A stretch of DNA of 33,809 nt from Acidimicrobiia bacterium. Lineage in GTDB: Bacteria; Acidobacteriota; Vicinamibacteria; Vicinamibacterales; UBA2999. The position numbers and the translations under genes are program-made. The DNA is taken from positions 1 through 33,809 of the forward strand of contig VFZG01000038.1 of assembly GCA_016871275.1 (NCBI GenBank). The letters are read 5' to 3'. The notes beneath the pieces were generated by a model. The model searched no databases. It was not told the DNA's origin and saw only the letters and a program-made list of their open reading frames with translations. Positions 25,280 through 33,180 of the stretch are shown here, in pieces (positions within the stretch are counted from its first letter, which is position 1; every line of letters begins with the position of its first letter).

Positions 25280-26505
25280 TTCGCGTACTGTTCTGGCTAG
25301 TGGCGACCGGCTGCTGGCTGCTGCCAGGCGCGAGCGTCGCAAGCGCGCAGGTGGACATGCCAGACCCGTCGGCGATCGCGGGCACGCCGCTGCCTGCCCC
25401 TGAATTGCCTGCGGGCACCGTCACCGTTCGCGTCGTCCGCGAGCGGATGGGTAACAACCTGGCGGGGCAGGAAGTGCAGCTGATCGTCGGTGGTGCCAGG
25501 CGCACCATGATGACCGACGGCCAGGGCCGCGCCCAGTTCGACAAACTGCCCAGCGGAGCGGCCGTGCAGGCCTCGACGACCGTGGATGGCGAGGCGCTGA
25601 CGTCGCAGGAGTTCACCGTGCCGGACCGCGGCGGCGTGCGCGTCGCGCTGATTGCCGGCATTGCCGCCGCCAAGGCCAGGGAGCAGGCCGAAGCCGCGGC
25701 GGCCGCCAGGCAACCGGCGCGACCGGGTGTTGTGGAGATCGGCCCCGAATCACGCATCATTCTCGAGTACCAGGACGACAACCTGACGGCGTTCTACCTG
25801 CTCGAGATCGTCAACAACGCGCGGACGCCGATCGACATCGGCGGACCGCTGCTGTTGACGCTGCCGACCGGGGCCGCGGGCGCATCGGTGATGCAGGGGT
25901 CGTCGCCGAACGCGGGCGTCAGGGGCGACCTCGTGACCATCACGGGACCCTTCCCGCCGGGCAAGACGGTGGCGCAGATTGGCTTCTCGCTGCCGAAGGC
26001 AGGGCAGTCGATTTCGATTCGGCAGACATGGCCGGTCGCGATGGCGCAGGTCTTCGTGGGCGTGGAGAAGATCGGCAACTTGCAGGTGCAGTCGCCGCAG
26101 CTTCGCGAAACCCGCGACCTGACGTCCGAGGGCCAGGCGTTCATCATGGGCACCGGGCCGCGGCTCAACGCCGGCGAGACCATGGTCTTGAACCTGTCGG
26201 GTCTTCCGGCCCATAGCCGCGCCCCACGCAACGCCGTCCTGGCGCTGGCGGCGCTGATCTTCGTCATTGGTGCGTGGTTCGCCTGGTCGCCGGCGAAAGC
26301 GCATGCCGCACAGGACAAGACGCTGCAGGCCCGGCGCGAACAGCTGCTCACCGACATTGTCGCGCTCGAGAAGAAGCGTCAGCAGCAGCCGTTGTCCGAG
26401 TCAGACGAGGCGCGAGTGCAACGCGCGACCACCGAACTCGAACGGGTGATCGCCGAGCTCGATTCCGGCTTCGCGCCGGAGCGCATCGGCGCGACAGGCT
26501 CGTGA
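25276..26505 (+). CDS. Exported membrane-anchored protein with a regulatory-like beta domain, in the ccm operon
   Basis: A 409-residue protein. The GTG start at 25276 overlaps the previous TGA and begins a signal peptide (VIRVLFWLVATGCWLLPGAS...ASA). An upstream in-frame ATG (25219) would put 19 unlikely residues before it. A CarboxypepD_reg-like beta-sandwich (about 45-115, GTVTVRVVRERMGNN...TDGQGRAQFDKLPSG) is followed by further strand-rich periplasmic sequence, a single membrane helix (about 335-355) and a cytoplasmic coiled coil (about 360-405). No enzymatic motif is seen. Tight coupling to ccm genes suggests an accessory role in cytochrome assembly; unrecognised otherwise. Confidence 0.75.
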   Translation: MIRVLFWLVATGCWLLPGASVASAQVDMPDPSAIAGTPLPAPELPAGTVTVRVVRERMGNNLAGQEVQLIVGGARRTMMTDGQGRAQFDKLPSGAAVQASTTVDGEALTSQEFTVPDRGGVRVALIAGIAAAKAREQAEAAAAARQPARPGVVEIGPESRIILEYQDDNLTAFYLLEIVNNARTPIDIGGPLLLTLPTGAAGASVMQGSSPNAGVRGDLVTITGPFPPGKTVAQIGFSLPKAGQSISIRQTWPVAMAQVFVGVEKIGNLQVQSPQLRETRDLTSEGQAFIMGTGPRLNAGETMVLNLSGLPAHSRAPRNAVLALAALIFVIGAWFAWSPAKAHAAQDKTLQARREQLLTDIVALEKKRQQQPLSESDEARVQRATTELERVIAELDSGFAPERIGATGS

Positions 26506-26510
26506 GCGGC

Positions 26511-27239
26511 ATGCAGTATCTCTCCGTCGTAGATGTCGCGAGACATTTCGGACGGCGGAAGGCGCTGTCGCAGATCTCGTTTTCCTGCGCTGCCGGCGAG
26601 ATGATCGGCCTGCTCGGCCCGAATGGCGCCGGCAAGTCCACGCTGCTCAACATTCTGGCCACGTTGATTGCTCCGTCGAAGGGTGAAGTGAAGTACGGCG
26701 ATCAAGGCGCGAACGACGGCGCCGACGTGCGGGCGCAGATCGGCATGCTTGGCCACGATCTGTTTCTGTATCCGGAGCTTACCGCCCGCGAGAACCTCGA
26801 GTTTTTCGCGCACCTCTACGGCGTGACCGACGTTCACTCCACCGCCACCCGGGCGCTTCATACCGCCGGCCTCGTGGATCGCGGCGACGATTTCGTGGCG
26901 GGGTTTTCGCGCGGCATGCGGCAGCGCGTGGCGCTCGAGCGGGCGTTGTTGCACGAGCCGAAGCTGATCCTGCTCGACGAGCCGTTCACCGGCCTCGACC
27001 AGACCTCGACGGCGGCGCTGGTCGGGCGGCTCCGGGAGCGCCAGCGCGCCGGCTGTCTGATCGTGCTGGCCACCCACGATCTCGACGTGGCCGACGGCGT
27101 GTTGAGCCGCGCCATCTATCTGAAGGATGGCCGCATGGTCGGCAGCGACACCGGCTCCAGCAACCTCGCCGATCGCTACCGGCGGGCCATGGACCGGGGT
27201 CCCCGCAACGCGGACTCCGCGTTGTGGGGTGGCGAATGA
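26511..27239 (+). CDS. ccmA: Haem-exporter ABC ATPase CcmA
   Basis: A 242-residue ABC ATPase. Walker A is GPNGAGKST near residue 35, the signature FSRGMRQR near 133, Walker B LILLDEPF, and the H-loop LATHD. With CcmB and CcmC it uses ATP to release holo-CcmE from the membrane complex. ATG at 26511 is taken as the start; GTG at 26502, overlapping the previous TGA, is an in-frame alternative adding three residues. The GTGA overlap style of this operon makes that alternative plausible. The following ccmB overlaps by 4 bp. Confidence 0.93.
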   Translation: MQYLSVVDVARHFGRRKALSQISFSCAAGEMIGLLGPNGAGKSTLLNILATLIAPSKGEVKYGDQGANDGADVRAQIGMLGHDLFLYPELTARENLEFFAHLYGVTDVHSTATRALHTAGLVDRGDDFVAGFSRGMRQRVALERALLHEPKLILLDEPFTGLDQTSTAALVGRLRERQRAGCLIVLATHDLDVADGVLSRAIYLKDGRMVGSDTGSSNLADRYRRAMDRGPRNADSALWGGE

Positions 27240-27922
27240 TGCGAGCTTTCTTTCGCGTCGCCTGGCAGGTCATGCGCAAGGACATGACCGTCGAGATCCG
27301 CAGCCGCGAGATCCTGCTGACGACGCTGCTGTTTGCCGTCTCGGTGGTGCTGATCTTTTCGTTCGCGCTGGTGCGCGAAGGGCGCGCGCCTGACGATGTG
27401 GCCGCCGGCATTCTGTGGGTCGCGATTTCGTTTTCCGGCACGCTCGCCATGGGGCGCACCTTCGAGCGCGAGCGCTACAACGACACGTTGCGGGCGTTGA
27501 TCCTGGCGCCGGCCGATCGTCCGGCGATCTATGTCGGCAAGCTGCTCGGCCTGCTGCTGCTGATGCTGCTGGTCGAGATCGTCCTGGTCCCGATGGTGGG
27601 CCTGCTGTTCGCGGCGCCGATCTTTGCGTATCCCGGCATGCTGCTGATGCTGCTCGTGTCGGGCACTCTGGGCTTCGCCGCCGTGGGCACGCTGTTTGCC
27701 GCGATGCTGGTGCGCGTGCGCAGCCGCGACACGCTGCTGCCGGTGCTGCTGTATCCGATCACGGTGCCCGTGATGATCGGCGGCGTGCGCGGCACCGCGG
27801 CGCTGTTTCAGGCCGTGCCGGATGAGCCGATGGCGCGGTTCTGGATTGGCTTGCTGCTGTTCTGGGATGCGATCTTCGTGACGCTCGCGCTGTGGACCTT
27901 CGAGCCGGTCATGACGGAGTAA
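27236..27922 (+). CDS. ccmB: Haem-exporter membrane subunit CcmB
   Basis: A 228-residue protein with six membrane helices and the CcmB N-terminal pattern (VAWQVMRKDMTVEIRSRE), ISFSGTLAMGRTFERER near residue 70, and LPVLLYPITVPVMIGGVRG near 165. It is the permease of the CcmAB complex. The start is the ATG at 27236 within ATGATG, overlapping the ccmA stop; an in-frame GTG at 27224 is less likely. Length and order are typical. Confidence 0.93.
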   Translation: MMRAFFRVAWQVMRKDMTVEIRSREILLTTLLFAVSVVLIFSFALVREGRAPDDVAAGILWVAISFSGTLAMGRTFERERYNDTLRALILAPADRPAIYVGKLLGLLLLMLLVEIVLVPMVGLLFAAPIFAYPGMLLMLLVSGTLGFAAVGTLFAAMLVRVRSRDTLLPVLLYPITVPVMIGGVRGTAALFQAVPDEPMARFWIGLLLFWDAIFVTLALWTFEPVMTE

Positions 27923-27937
27923 ACTTCAGGGAGCCGC

Positions 27938-28597
27938 ATGCAGAAGCTCACCACGCCGTTCATTGTCCTGTCCGCCGGGATGTTGCTGGTCGCGCCATGG
28001 ATCATCAACGCCGCTCCGTACGAATCGACGATGGGGCTGGTGCAGAAGGTGTTCTATTTCCATTTCCCGGTGGCGATCCTGTTTCTGGTGTCGGCCATCA
28101 TCTGCGGCGTCAACAGCGCGCGCGTCCTGTTCTGGAAGAACGAGCGTGCCGACGGGTGGGCGGTGGCCGCGGCCGAGCTGGGCTTCGTGCTCGGCGCCTT
28201 GACGCTGGTCACCGGCCCGCTGTGGGCGCGCAAGGCGTGGGGCGTGTGGTGGGTGTGGGATGCGCGCCTCACCATGAGCCTGGTGCTGTTCCTGACGTTC
28301 GCCGCCTACATGCTGCTGCGGCGCTACGGCGGCCCTGGTTCGGATCGTCTTGGCGCCGGCATGGCGCTGTTCGGCATGGTGAATGTGCCGTTCATTTACG
28401 TGTCGGTCAACGTCTGGCGTACGCTCCATCCCATGACGTCGGTCGTCCCGACGCTGCCGACCGACATGGGGATTCCGTTGTGGTTCTGTTTTGCGGCGTT
28501 CACGATGCTGTTCGTCGCGCTGCTGAATCTGAGAGCCACGCTCGAACATCAACGAACGCGCCTTGAAGCGCTGTATCTGGCCCAGGACGAAGCATGA
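27938..28597 (+). CDS. ccmC: Haem-handling protein CcmC
   Basis: A 219-residue protein with six membrane helices. The tryptophan-rich motif WGVWWVWDARLTMSL lies near residue 104, with conserved external His candidates (FYFHFPVA near 40 and LHPMTSV near 168) that bind haem for transfer to CcmE. AGGGAG precedes the ATG by a few bases. It lies 15 bp after ccmB. Its TGA overlaps the next gene's ATG (28594-28597). Confidence 0.94.
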   Translation: MQKLTTPFIVLSAGMLLVAPWIINAAPYESTMGLVQKVFYFHFPVAILFLVSAIICGVNSARVLFWKNERADGWAVAAAELGFVLGALTLVTGPLWARKAWGVWWVWDARLTMSLVLFLTFAAYMLLRRYGGPGSDRLGAGMALFGMVNVPFIYVSVNVWRTLHPMTSVVPTLPTDMGIPLWFCFAAFTMLFVALLNLRATLEHQRTRLEALYLAQDEA

Positions 28598-28872
28598 AGA
28601 TCGTGTTGCTGCTGGCGATGCTGATGATTCCCGTGACCCTGGCCGCGGACCTGTCCACGGGAGCCGTGGCGTCGGTGGAGCAACCGCAGCCGCCTGCGGG
28701 GTTCGAGGCGGTCGACGATATTCCACCGGGCGAGCAGATTCCGGCCATCAACATCGTGGCGGCGGCGTACGGGTTCGTGTGGCTGGCGTTGCTGGGCTAT
28801 GTGTGGTCGCTGGCGCGGCGGCTCAAGACCGTGGAGGCCGAACTCGGCGACCTGGAATCCCGAAAGCGGTAG
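28594..28872 (+). CDS. CcmD-like small membrane protein
   Basis: A 92-residue protein with a signal peptide (MKIVLLLAMLMIPVTLAA), a proline-rich stretch and one membrane helix (about 50-68, IVAAAYGFVWLALLGYVWSL). A basic and acidic tail follows (ARRLKTVEAELGDLE). CcmD proteins have one helix and a charged cytoplasmic tail and stabilise CcmABC-CcmE. The Y-x-F-VW-xLLGYVWSLARRL pattern fits. The cleavable leader and extra ~45 residues are longer than classical CcmD. It overlaps ccmC by 4 bp. Confidence 0.8.
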   Translation: MKIVLLLAMLMIPVTLAADLSTGAVASVEQPQPPAGFEAVDDIPPGEQIPAINIVAAAYGFVWLALLGYVWSLARRLKTVEAELGDLESRKR

Positions 28873-28875
28873 GGC

Positions 28876-29028
28876 ATGGAGATCGGCGTTCCAAGCGCAT
28901 CGCACTTCATCTTCATTCCGGCGGTGCTGCTGATCGGCGTCGTGATCGGCTGGATTCTGGGTTCGCGCGCCGCGCAGGATGCGATGGCGTCGGAACTCAG
29001 GAAGAGAGAAGCGAGAGCGAAGAAGTGA
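28876..29028 (+). CDS. 50-residue membrane protein at the end of the ccm operon
   Basis: An ATG at 28876, three bases after the CcmD-like stop, opens a 50-codon frame ending at TGA 29026-29028. It encodes a short N-terminus (MEIGVPSASH), one strong membrane helix (FIFIPAVLLIGVVIGWILG) and a charged tail (SELRKREARAKK). Codon-position composition matches the operon until the last ~10 codons, which fall in a short-word repeat merging into the terminator hairpin. It is unrecognised. It is too tightly spaced to be accidental and may be a further assembly factor. Confidence 0.65.
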   Translation: MEIGVPSASHFIFIPAVLLIGVVIGWILGSRAAQDAMASELRKREARAKK

Positions 29029-29029
29029 G

Positions 29030-29068
29030 AAGTGAGAGGTGAGAAGCTGTACTTCTCGCTTCTCACTT
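29030..29068. terminator. Bidirectional hairpin ending the ccm operon and the aroA operon
   Basis: The left arm 29030-29046 (AAGTGAGAGGTGAGAAG) pairs with 29052-29068 at 15 of 17 positions (two further G-T type mismatches) around a 5-base loop. It sits between convergent genes and is followed by a pyrimidine-rich CCCCCTTTCT. Confidence 0.75.
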
Positions 29069-29076
29069 CCCCCTTT

Positions 29077-29820
29077 CTACCTCCCCAGCGCCAGTCTCTG
29101 CGCGAGGACTTCCGGCAGCCCTTCCTCGAGAATGCGCGCCTGCGCTTTCGGAATCGGGTACTCCACGCGGTAGATGGTCATGTCACGACGGGCCGTATCC
29201 ACCATGCCGAAGCCGGCGCGCGGATCGCCGTCGCGCGGCTGGCCCACCGAGCCCGGATTTACCAGATAGCGGTTCGCGTCATCGAGCGTGATCGTCAGCG
29301 GACGCTCGTCGTCGGCCGTCGCCAGGCCGAACTGATCGCGTGACAGGTAGTGCCCGACCTGCACGTGGGTGTGCCCGAACAGGCACAGCGGGCGGCGCGC
29401 GGCGTGCATCGCGCGCAGCGCGTCGAGATCGTCGAACACGTAGGCGTCTTCGTCGAACGGCGTGCCGTGACAGATCTCGATGAGATCGTCGACGATCAGG
29501 GGGCCGGCCGGCAGCGCCGCCAGCCACTCGCGGTTGTCCCGGGTGAGGGTGTCGCATGTCCACTTGATGGCGTTGCGCGCCACGGCGTTGAAGCCTTCGG
29601 GGCTCTCGACGCCCGAACCGACCTTGTCGTGATTGCCACGAATCAGCGCGTCGGGCTTCATCTGCCGGACCAGATCGCAAATGGCGTTCGGGTCGGCGCC
29701 ATAGCCCACCAGGTCGCCCAAGAGCAGCACCTTGTCGTACTTCAAGGGCTGGGCAGCCGCCATCACTGCCTCGAACGCCTCGAGGTTTGCATGGATATCG
29801 CTGATGACCAGATAGCGCAT
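29077..29820 (-). CDS. Calcineurin-like metallophosphoesterase
   Basis: A 247-residue protein with the full metallophosphoesterase set: D8-x-H10 (ISDIHAN), D36 (GDLVGYG), N63-H64 (RGNHD), the His of ICHGTP, and GHTHV. A YfcE/ApaH-like ending follows, NPGSVGQPRDGDPRA. It is probably a cytoplasmic phosphodiesterase or diadenosine-tetraphosphatase-like enzyme; the substrate is unknown. It follows aroK by 6 bp and appears to be the last gene of the aroA-aroK operon. Confidence 0.9.
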   Translation of the reverse strand: MRYLVISDIHANLEAFEAVMAAAQPLKYDKVLLLGDLVGYGADPNAICDLVRQMKPDALIRGNHDKVGSGVESPEGFNAVARNAIKWTCDTLTRDNREWLAALPAGPLIVDDLIEICHGTPFDEDAYVFDDLDALRAMHAARRPLCLFGHTHVQVGHYLSRDQFGLATADDERPLTITLDDANRYLVNPGSVGQPRDGDPRAGFGMVDTARRDMTIYRVEYPIPKAQARILEEGLPEVLAQRLALGR

Positions 29821-29826
29821 CTGTCC

Positions 29827-30330
29827 CTAGGTGGCTTCGAGCCACTCCATGATGTGATCGACGAGCTCTTCCACAGAGCCGCGTCCCGCATCCACCCGGA
29901 GGTGCGCCTGACGGTAGGCCGCGAGGCGCTGAGTATAAAGCTGTTCCATGCCAACCCGATCGGCGGCCAGGGGGCGCCGGCCGTCGAGCGGTACCCGCCT
30001 GAGCACGGTTTCAAATGGGGCGTCGAGCCACACGACCGCCCCGTCGCGCAGCATCAGCTCACGGTTTGAGGCCTCCGCGAAGGTGCCGCCGCCAGAGGCA
30101 ATCACCACGCCGCGCTCGGGGAGCAGGTCAATGAGCGCGGCGCGTTCCTTCGCCCGGAAGTAGGGCTCACCGTGATCACGGAAGATGGCGGGGATGTCGC
30201 GGCGCTCGGCGCGCTCGATGCGCGCGTCGATGTCTTCGGCCTTCCAGTCGAGCCGCTTGCCGAGGGCCCTGGCTACGCTCGACTTGCCGGCGCCCATGAA
30301 GCCGACCAGATAGACCTTGTCCGCTTTCAC
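29827..30330 (-). CDS. aroK: Shikimate kinase
   Basis: A 167-residue protein. Walker A is GFMGAGKSS at 10-18, the shikimate-binding Asp is in EDIDARIE (D35 region), followed by FRDHGEPYFRAKE (Arg and Glu contacts) and SGGGTF. The lid segment near PLDGRRPLAAD completes the fold. It phosphorylates shikimate at O3 in the aromatic amino acid pathway. Its ATG overlaps the aroA stop (30327-30330), so the two are translationally coupled and catalyse steps one apart around EPSP synthesis. Confidence 0.96.
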   Translation of the reverse strand: MKADKVYLVGFMGAGKSSVARALGKRLDWKAEDIDARIERAERRDIPAIFRDHGEPYFRAKERAALIDLLPERGVVIASGGGTFAEASNRELMLRDGAVVWLDAPFETVLRRVPLDGRRPLAADRVGMEQLYTQRLAAYRQAHLRVDAGRGSVEELVDHIMEWLEAT

Positions 30331-31724
30331 AGCGTGGCCTTGGCGCCGTCGACATGCGCCCGGTCGCGCTGCGCAAGACGATCGAGATCCTCGAAGAACG
30401 ATGGGTACGACACGGCGACCGCGTCGGCGCCGTCAATGTGCGTGGGGCCGCTGGCCCCAAGCGCGGCGATCGCGAAGGCCATCGCCAGGCGGTGATCGTG
30501 CCGCGCGTGCACGGTGCCCCCCGTGAGACGCGCGCCGCATCGCACCTGGAATCCGTCTGGCCGTTCTTCGGCGTCCGCACCCACGGCGCGCAATCCGGCG
30601 ACCAGCTCGGCAATGCGATCGCTTTCCTTGACGCGCAACTCACCCGCACCCGACACGGTGACGCTGCCGCCAAAGGTGCCGAGCGTGGCGAGCACCGGCA
30701 ACTCGTCGATTACTTCGGGCACTTCATCCGCTGTGATCACCAGATCGGTCATGCGGGCGTGCCGAATGCGCAGCCGGCCGACCGGTTCGCCGGCGTGTTC
30801 GTCCTCCACGGTCGCTTCGACGTCCGCTCCGAAGCGGCGTAGCACGTCGATCAGCGCGGTCCGGCTCGGGTTCAGGCCGACGCCGCTGATCGATACGTCG
30901 GAGTCCGGCAGCGCCGCGGCGGCGACCGCCAGGAAGGCCGCCGAGGAAAGATCGCCAGGCACGGTGAATGAGCCGCCGCGCAGGCGTTGTCCCCCCTGCA
31001 CGGTGATCAGGGCCCCCGCCCTGAGTGAGCCCGGGGGGGAGTGCGTGCCCGGGCGAGTCGAAGGGTGAATCGACACCGCGGCGCCGAACGCGGCCAGCGC
31101 CCGTTCCGTGTGATCCCGGGTAGAGGCAGGTTCAAGGACCGAGGTCTCGCCGCTTGCCTGCAGCCCAGCCAACAGCACGGCGGATTTGACCTGGGCGCTG
31201 GGGGTGTCGGGCTCGAACCGGATGCCGGTGAGTTCAGCGCCCCGGATGTGGAGCGGGGGACGATCGCCCGGACCGGCGGTCAGGCTCGCCCCCATCAGGG
31301 TCAGCGGGCCCATGATGCGGCGCATGGGCCGGCGCGACAGGGACGCGTCGCCGATCAGGGTCGATACGAAAGGATGGGCGGCGACTACGCCGCCGAGCAT
31401 GCGCATGGTGCTGCCGGAGTTACCGCAATCCAGGTCCCCGACCGAGGGACGCAGTCCGCGAAGTCCCCGCCCGTCAATCGTGACGAGCGGCGGGTCTTCG
31501 GCTCGCGGGGCGGGCGTTCGTGAGACGATAGTCCCGAGTGCGCTGAGGCAGGCCAGCGTCGACGCGCAGTCGGCGCCCGGCGCGTAGTTGGCAATGGTGG
31601 AGCGGCCGTCGGCAATGGCCGACAGCAGCGCATACCGGTGCGAGATGGACTTGTCGCCAGGCACGCGCAACACCCCCGCGACGCGGTGTGCAGGGGAGAC
31701 GGAAACGCGGCCGGCCACAGGCAT
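30327..31724 (-). CDS. aroA: 3-phosphoshikimate 1-carboxyvinyltransferase (EPSP synthase)
   Basis: A 465-residue protein, some 20-40 longer than usual. It has PGDKSISHRY, GNSGSTMRMLGG, GDASLSRRPM, SAQVKSAVLLAGL, TRDHTERAL, LRVKESDRIAEL and HDHRLAMAFAIAAL. The SAQVKSA, RPM and DHTE motifs resemble the Gram-positive/class II branch more than the enterobacterial one. It transfers enolpyruvyl from PEP to shikimate-3-phosphate. Extra residues occur around STRPGTHSPPGSLRAGAL, encoded by a palindromic repeat-like insertion at 31019-31065. ATG at 31724 lacks an obvious Shine-Dalgarno. It is the first gene of the operon with aroK. Confidence 0.95.
   Translation of the reverse strand: MPVAGRVSVSPAHRVAGVLRVPGDKSISHRYALLSAIADGRSTIANYAPGADCASTLACLSALGTIVSRTPAPRAEDPPLVTIDGRGLRGLRPSVGDLDCGNSGSTMRMLGGVVAAHPFVSTLIGDASLSRRPMRRIMGPLTLMGASLTAGPGDRPPLHIRGAELTGIRFEPDTPSAQVKSAVLLAGLQASGETSVLEPASTRDHTERALAAFGAAVSIHPSTRPGTHSPPGSLRAGALITVQGGQRLRGGSFTVPGDLSSAAFLAVAAAALPDSDVSISGVGLNPSRTALIDVLRRFGADVEATVEDEHAGEPVGRLRIRHARMTDLVITADEVPEVIDELPVLATLGTFGGSVTVSGAGELRVKESDRIAELVAGLRAVGADAEERPDGFQVRCGARLTGGTVHARHDHRLAMAFAIAALGASGPTHIDGADAVAVSYPSFFEDLDRLAQRDRAHVDGAKATL
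31019..31065. repeat. Palindromic repeat-like insert within aroA
   Basis: The plus strand reads CCCTGAGTGAGCCCGGGG at the left and CCCGGGCGAGTCGAAGGG at the right, with inner CCCGGG/CCCGGG complementarity. The words CCCTGAGTGAG and CGAGTCGAAGGG resemble a dispersed palindromic repeat common in bacterial genomes; that identification is from memory of the motif. It encodes extra residues in an AroA loop without breaking the frame. Confidence 0.5.
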
Positions 31725-31833
31725 CGGTTAATGATAGCCGCTTGACCGGCCGAGAAACGCTATGGTACTTAACCTGCACTCGATGCTCCGCCATCGCGCT
31801 CCGCGCTTCGGCGAGACAGGCTGCGTCAGCTGA

Positions 31834-32271
31834 ATGATTCCGCCGCACACGGTCCGTCTCGAATTCAACAGTGCGTTCGACATGCTCGACTTCGTGCAGG
31901 TCGTCTGCGACCACGTCGGTCGGGAGGCGGGCCTCGACGACGACCAGCTGCATTTCGTCAGCGTCGCGGTCCGCGAGTCGGTGGTCAACGCCATCAAGCA
32001 CGGCAACAAGAACGATCCCGGCAAGCGCGTGATCGTCGAATTCAGCCCGGTACCGCCGCACGCCGCCGACGAGCTGGTGATTCGCATTGAAGACCAGGGC
32101 GAGGGCTTCGTACCGGAAGAAGTGGCCGATCCCCTCGCGCCAGAGAACATCCTCAAGTCGAGTGGCCGCGGCATCTTCCTGATTCGCAACTTCATGGACG
32201 AAACGGTGCTCAAGAAGGTGCCGGGCGGCATGGAGATCAGGATGGTCAAGAAGCTGAAGGCGGACGCGTAA
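31834..32271 (+). CDS. RsbW-like anti-sigma-factor kinase (HATPase)
   Basis: A 145-residue GHKL ATPase. The N-box is VRESVVNAIKHGNKND near residue 47, the G1 box EDQGEGF near 88, and the G2 box SSGRGIFLIRNFMD near 110. Single-domain proteins of this type are serine kinases that sequester a sigma factor or respond to anti-anti-sigma proteins. The partner is not in the window. It lies 7 bp upstream of the inositol monophosphatase gene on the same strand and diverges from aroA across 109 bp that must hold both promoters. Confidence 0.88.
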   Translation: MIPPHTVRLEFNSAFDMLDFVQVVCDHVGREAGLDDDQLHFVSVAVRESVVNAIKHGNKNDPGKRVIVEFSPVPPHAADELVIRIEDQGEGFVPEEVADPLAPENILKSSGRGIFLIRNFMDETVLKKVPGGMEIRMVKKLKADA

Positions 32272-32278
32272 GCGCCCG

Positions 32279-33058
32279 GTGAGCGTGCTCGATCCCCGGT
32301 TCCTGTCCACCGCCATCGAAGCCGTCGTGCGCGCCGGCGATCTGCAGATCGCCAACTTCGGCAAAGGCGTGCCGGTCCGGAAGAAGGGCGCCATCGATCT
32401 CGTCACCGACGTTGACGTAGAGGTCGAGCGCATGTTCCGCGCGATGGTGGCGGAGCGGTTTCCAGACCACGACGTGCTGGCCGAAGAGTTCGGCGGCCCG
32501 TTGCGCGGCGCGCGACATCGCTGGGTGTTCGATCCGCTGGACGGCACGACCAACTTCGCCCACGGCGTACCGATCTTCTGCGCGTCGCTGGCCCTCGAGA
32601 TCGACGGCCAGGCCGCCGTCGCCGCCGTTTACGACCCCAACCGCCGGGAGCTGTTCACGGCGGAAGCCGGAGTTGGCTCGTGGATGAACGGCCAGCGGCT
32701 GCGGCCCTCGGCCAACGCCACGGTCATGGACTCGATGCTGGTCACCGGATTCCCGTACAACGTGCACGAGCAGGCCGACGAATTTCTGAAGACGTTCGGC
32801 GAAGTGCTGAAGCACGCGCGCGCCATTCGCCGCCTGGGATCGGCGGCGATCGACATCTGCTGGGTAGCCGCCGGCCGCATGGACGGCTTCTGGGAGGCAA
32901 GCCTCCAACCGTGGGACACGCGCGCCGCGGTGCTGATCCTCGAAGAAGCCGGGGGCAAGGTGACGGGTATGGATGGCAAGACGTGGGAGCCGGAAGCCGG
33001 CGATATCCTCGCGACCAACGGGCTGATTCACGAGCAGCTGGCGCGGATCATTGGGTGA
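32279..33058 (+). CDS. suhB: Inositol monophosphatase family protein
   Basis: A 259-residue protein with a GTG start at 32279. Metal-site motifs are LAEEFGG (Glu near residue 69), DPLDGTTNFAHG near 82-93, and PWDTRAAVLILEEAGG near 210. It is a lithium-sensitive-type Mg-dependent phosphatase acting on inositol-1-phosphate or related sugar phosphates; SuhB also has an RNA-polymerase role in some bacteria. The symbol follows the family, and paralogues cannot be excluded. It probably forms an operon with the anti-sigma kinase upstream. Confidence 0.9.
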   Translation: MSVLDPRFLSTAIEAVVRAGDLQIANFGKGVPVRKKGAIDLVTDVDVEVERMFRAMVAERFPDHDVLAEEFGGPLRGARHRWVFDPLDGTTNFAHGVPIFCASLALEIDGQAAVAAVYDPNRRELFTAEAGVGSWMNGQRLRPSANATVMDSMLVTGFPYNVHEQADEFLKTFGEVLKHARAIRRLGSAAIDICWVAAGRMDGFWEASLQPWDTRAAVLILEEAGGKVTGMDGKTWEPEAGDILATNGLIHEQLARIIG

Positions 33059-33179
33059 TTGGGCGATTCCTTGATTCCTTGACTGTTGGGTGATTGCCGA
33101 TTGCGCAATTGCCAAATCATGTGGCGATCGCGGATTTTCAAATCGCCCAACAGTCAAGGAATCAAGGAATCGCCCAATC
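33057..33179. terminator. Long inverted repeat (39-bp arms) between convergent genes
   Basis: Arms 33057-33095 and 33141-33179 are complementary at 38 of 39 positions around a 45-base loop that is itself rich in small palindromes (GCGATCGC, TTGCGCAA). The arms are made of recurring words (GATTCCTTGATTCCTTGAC). It begins inside the suhB stop region and ends two bases before the next stop codon, so it can act as a bidirectional terminator. Confidence 0.8.
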
Positions 33180-33180
33180 G

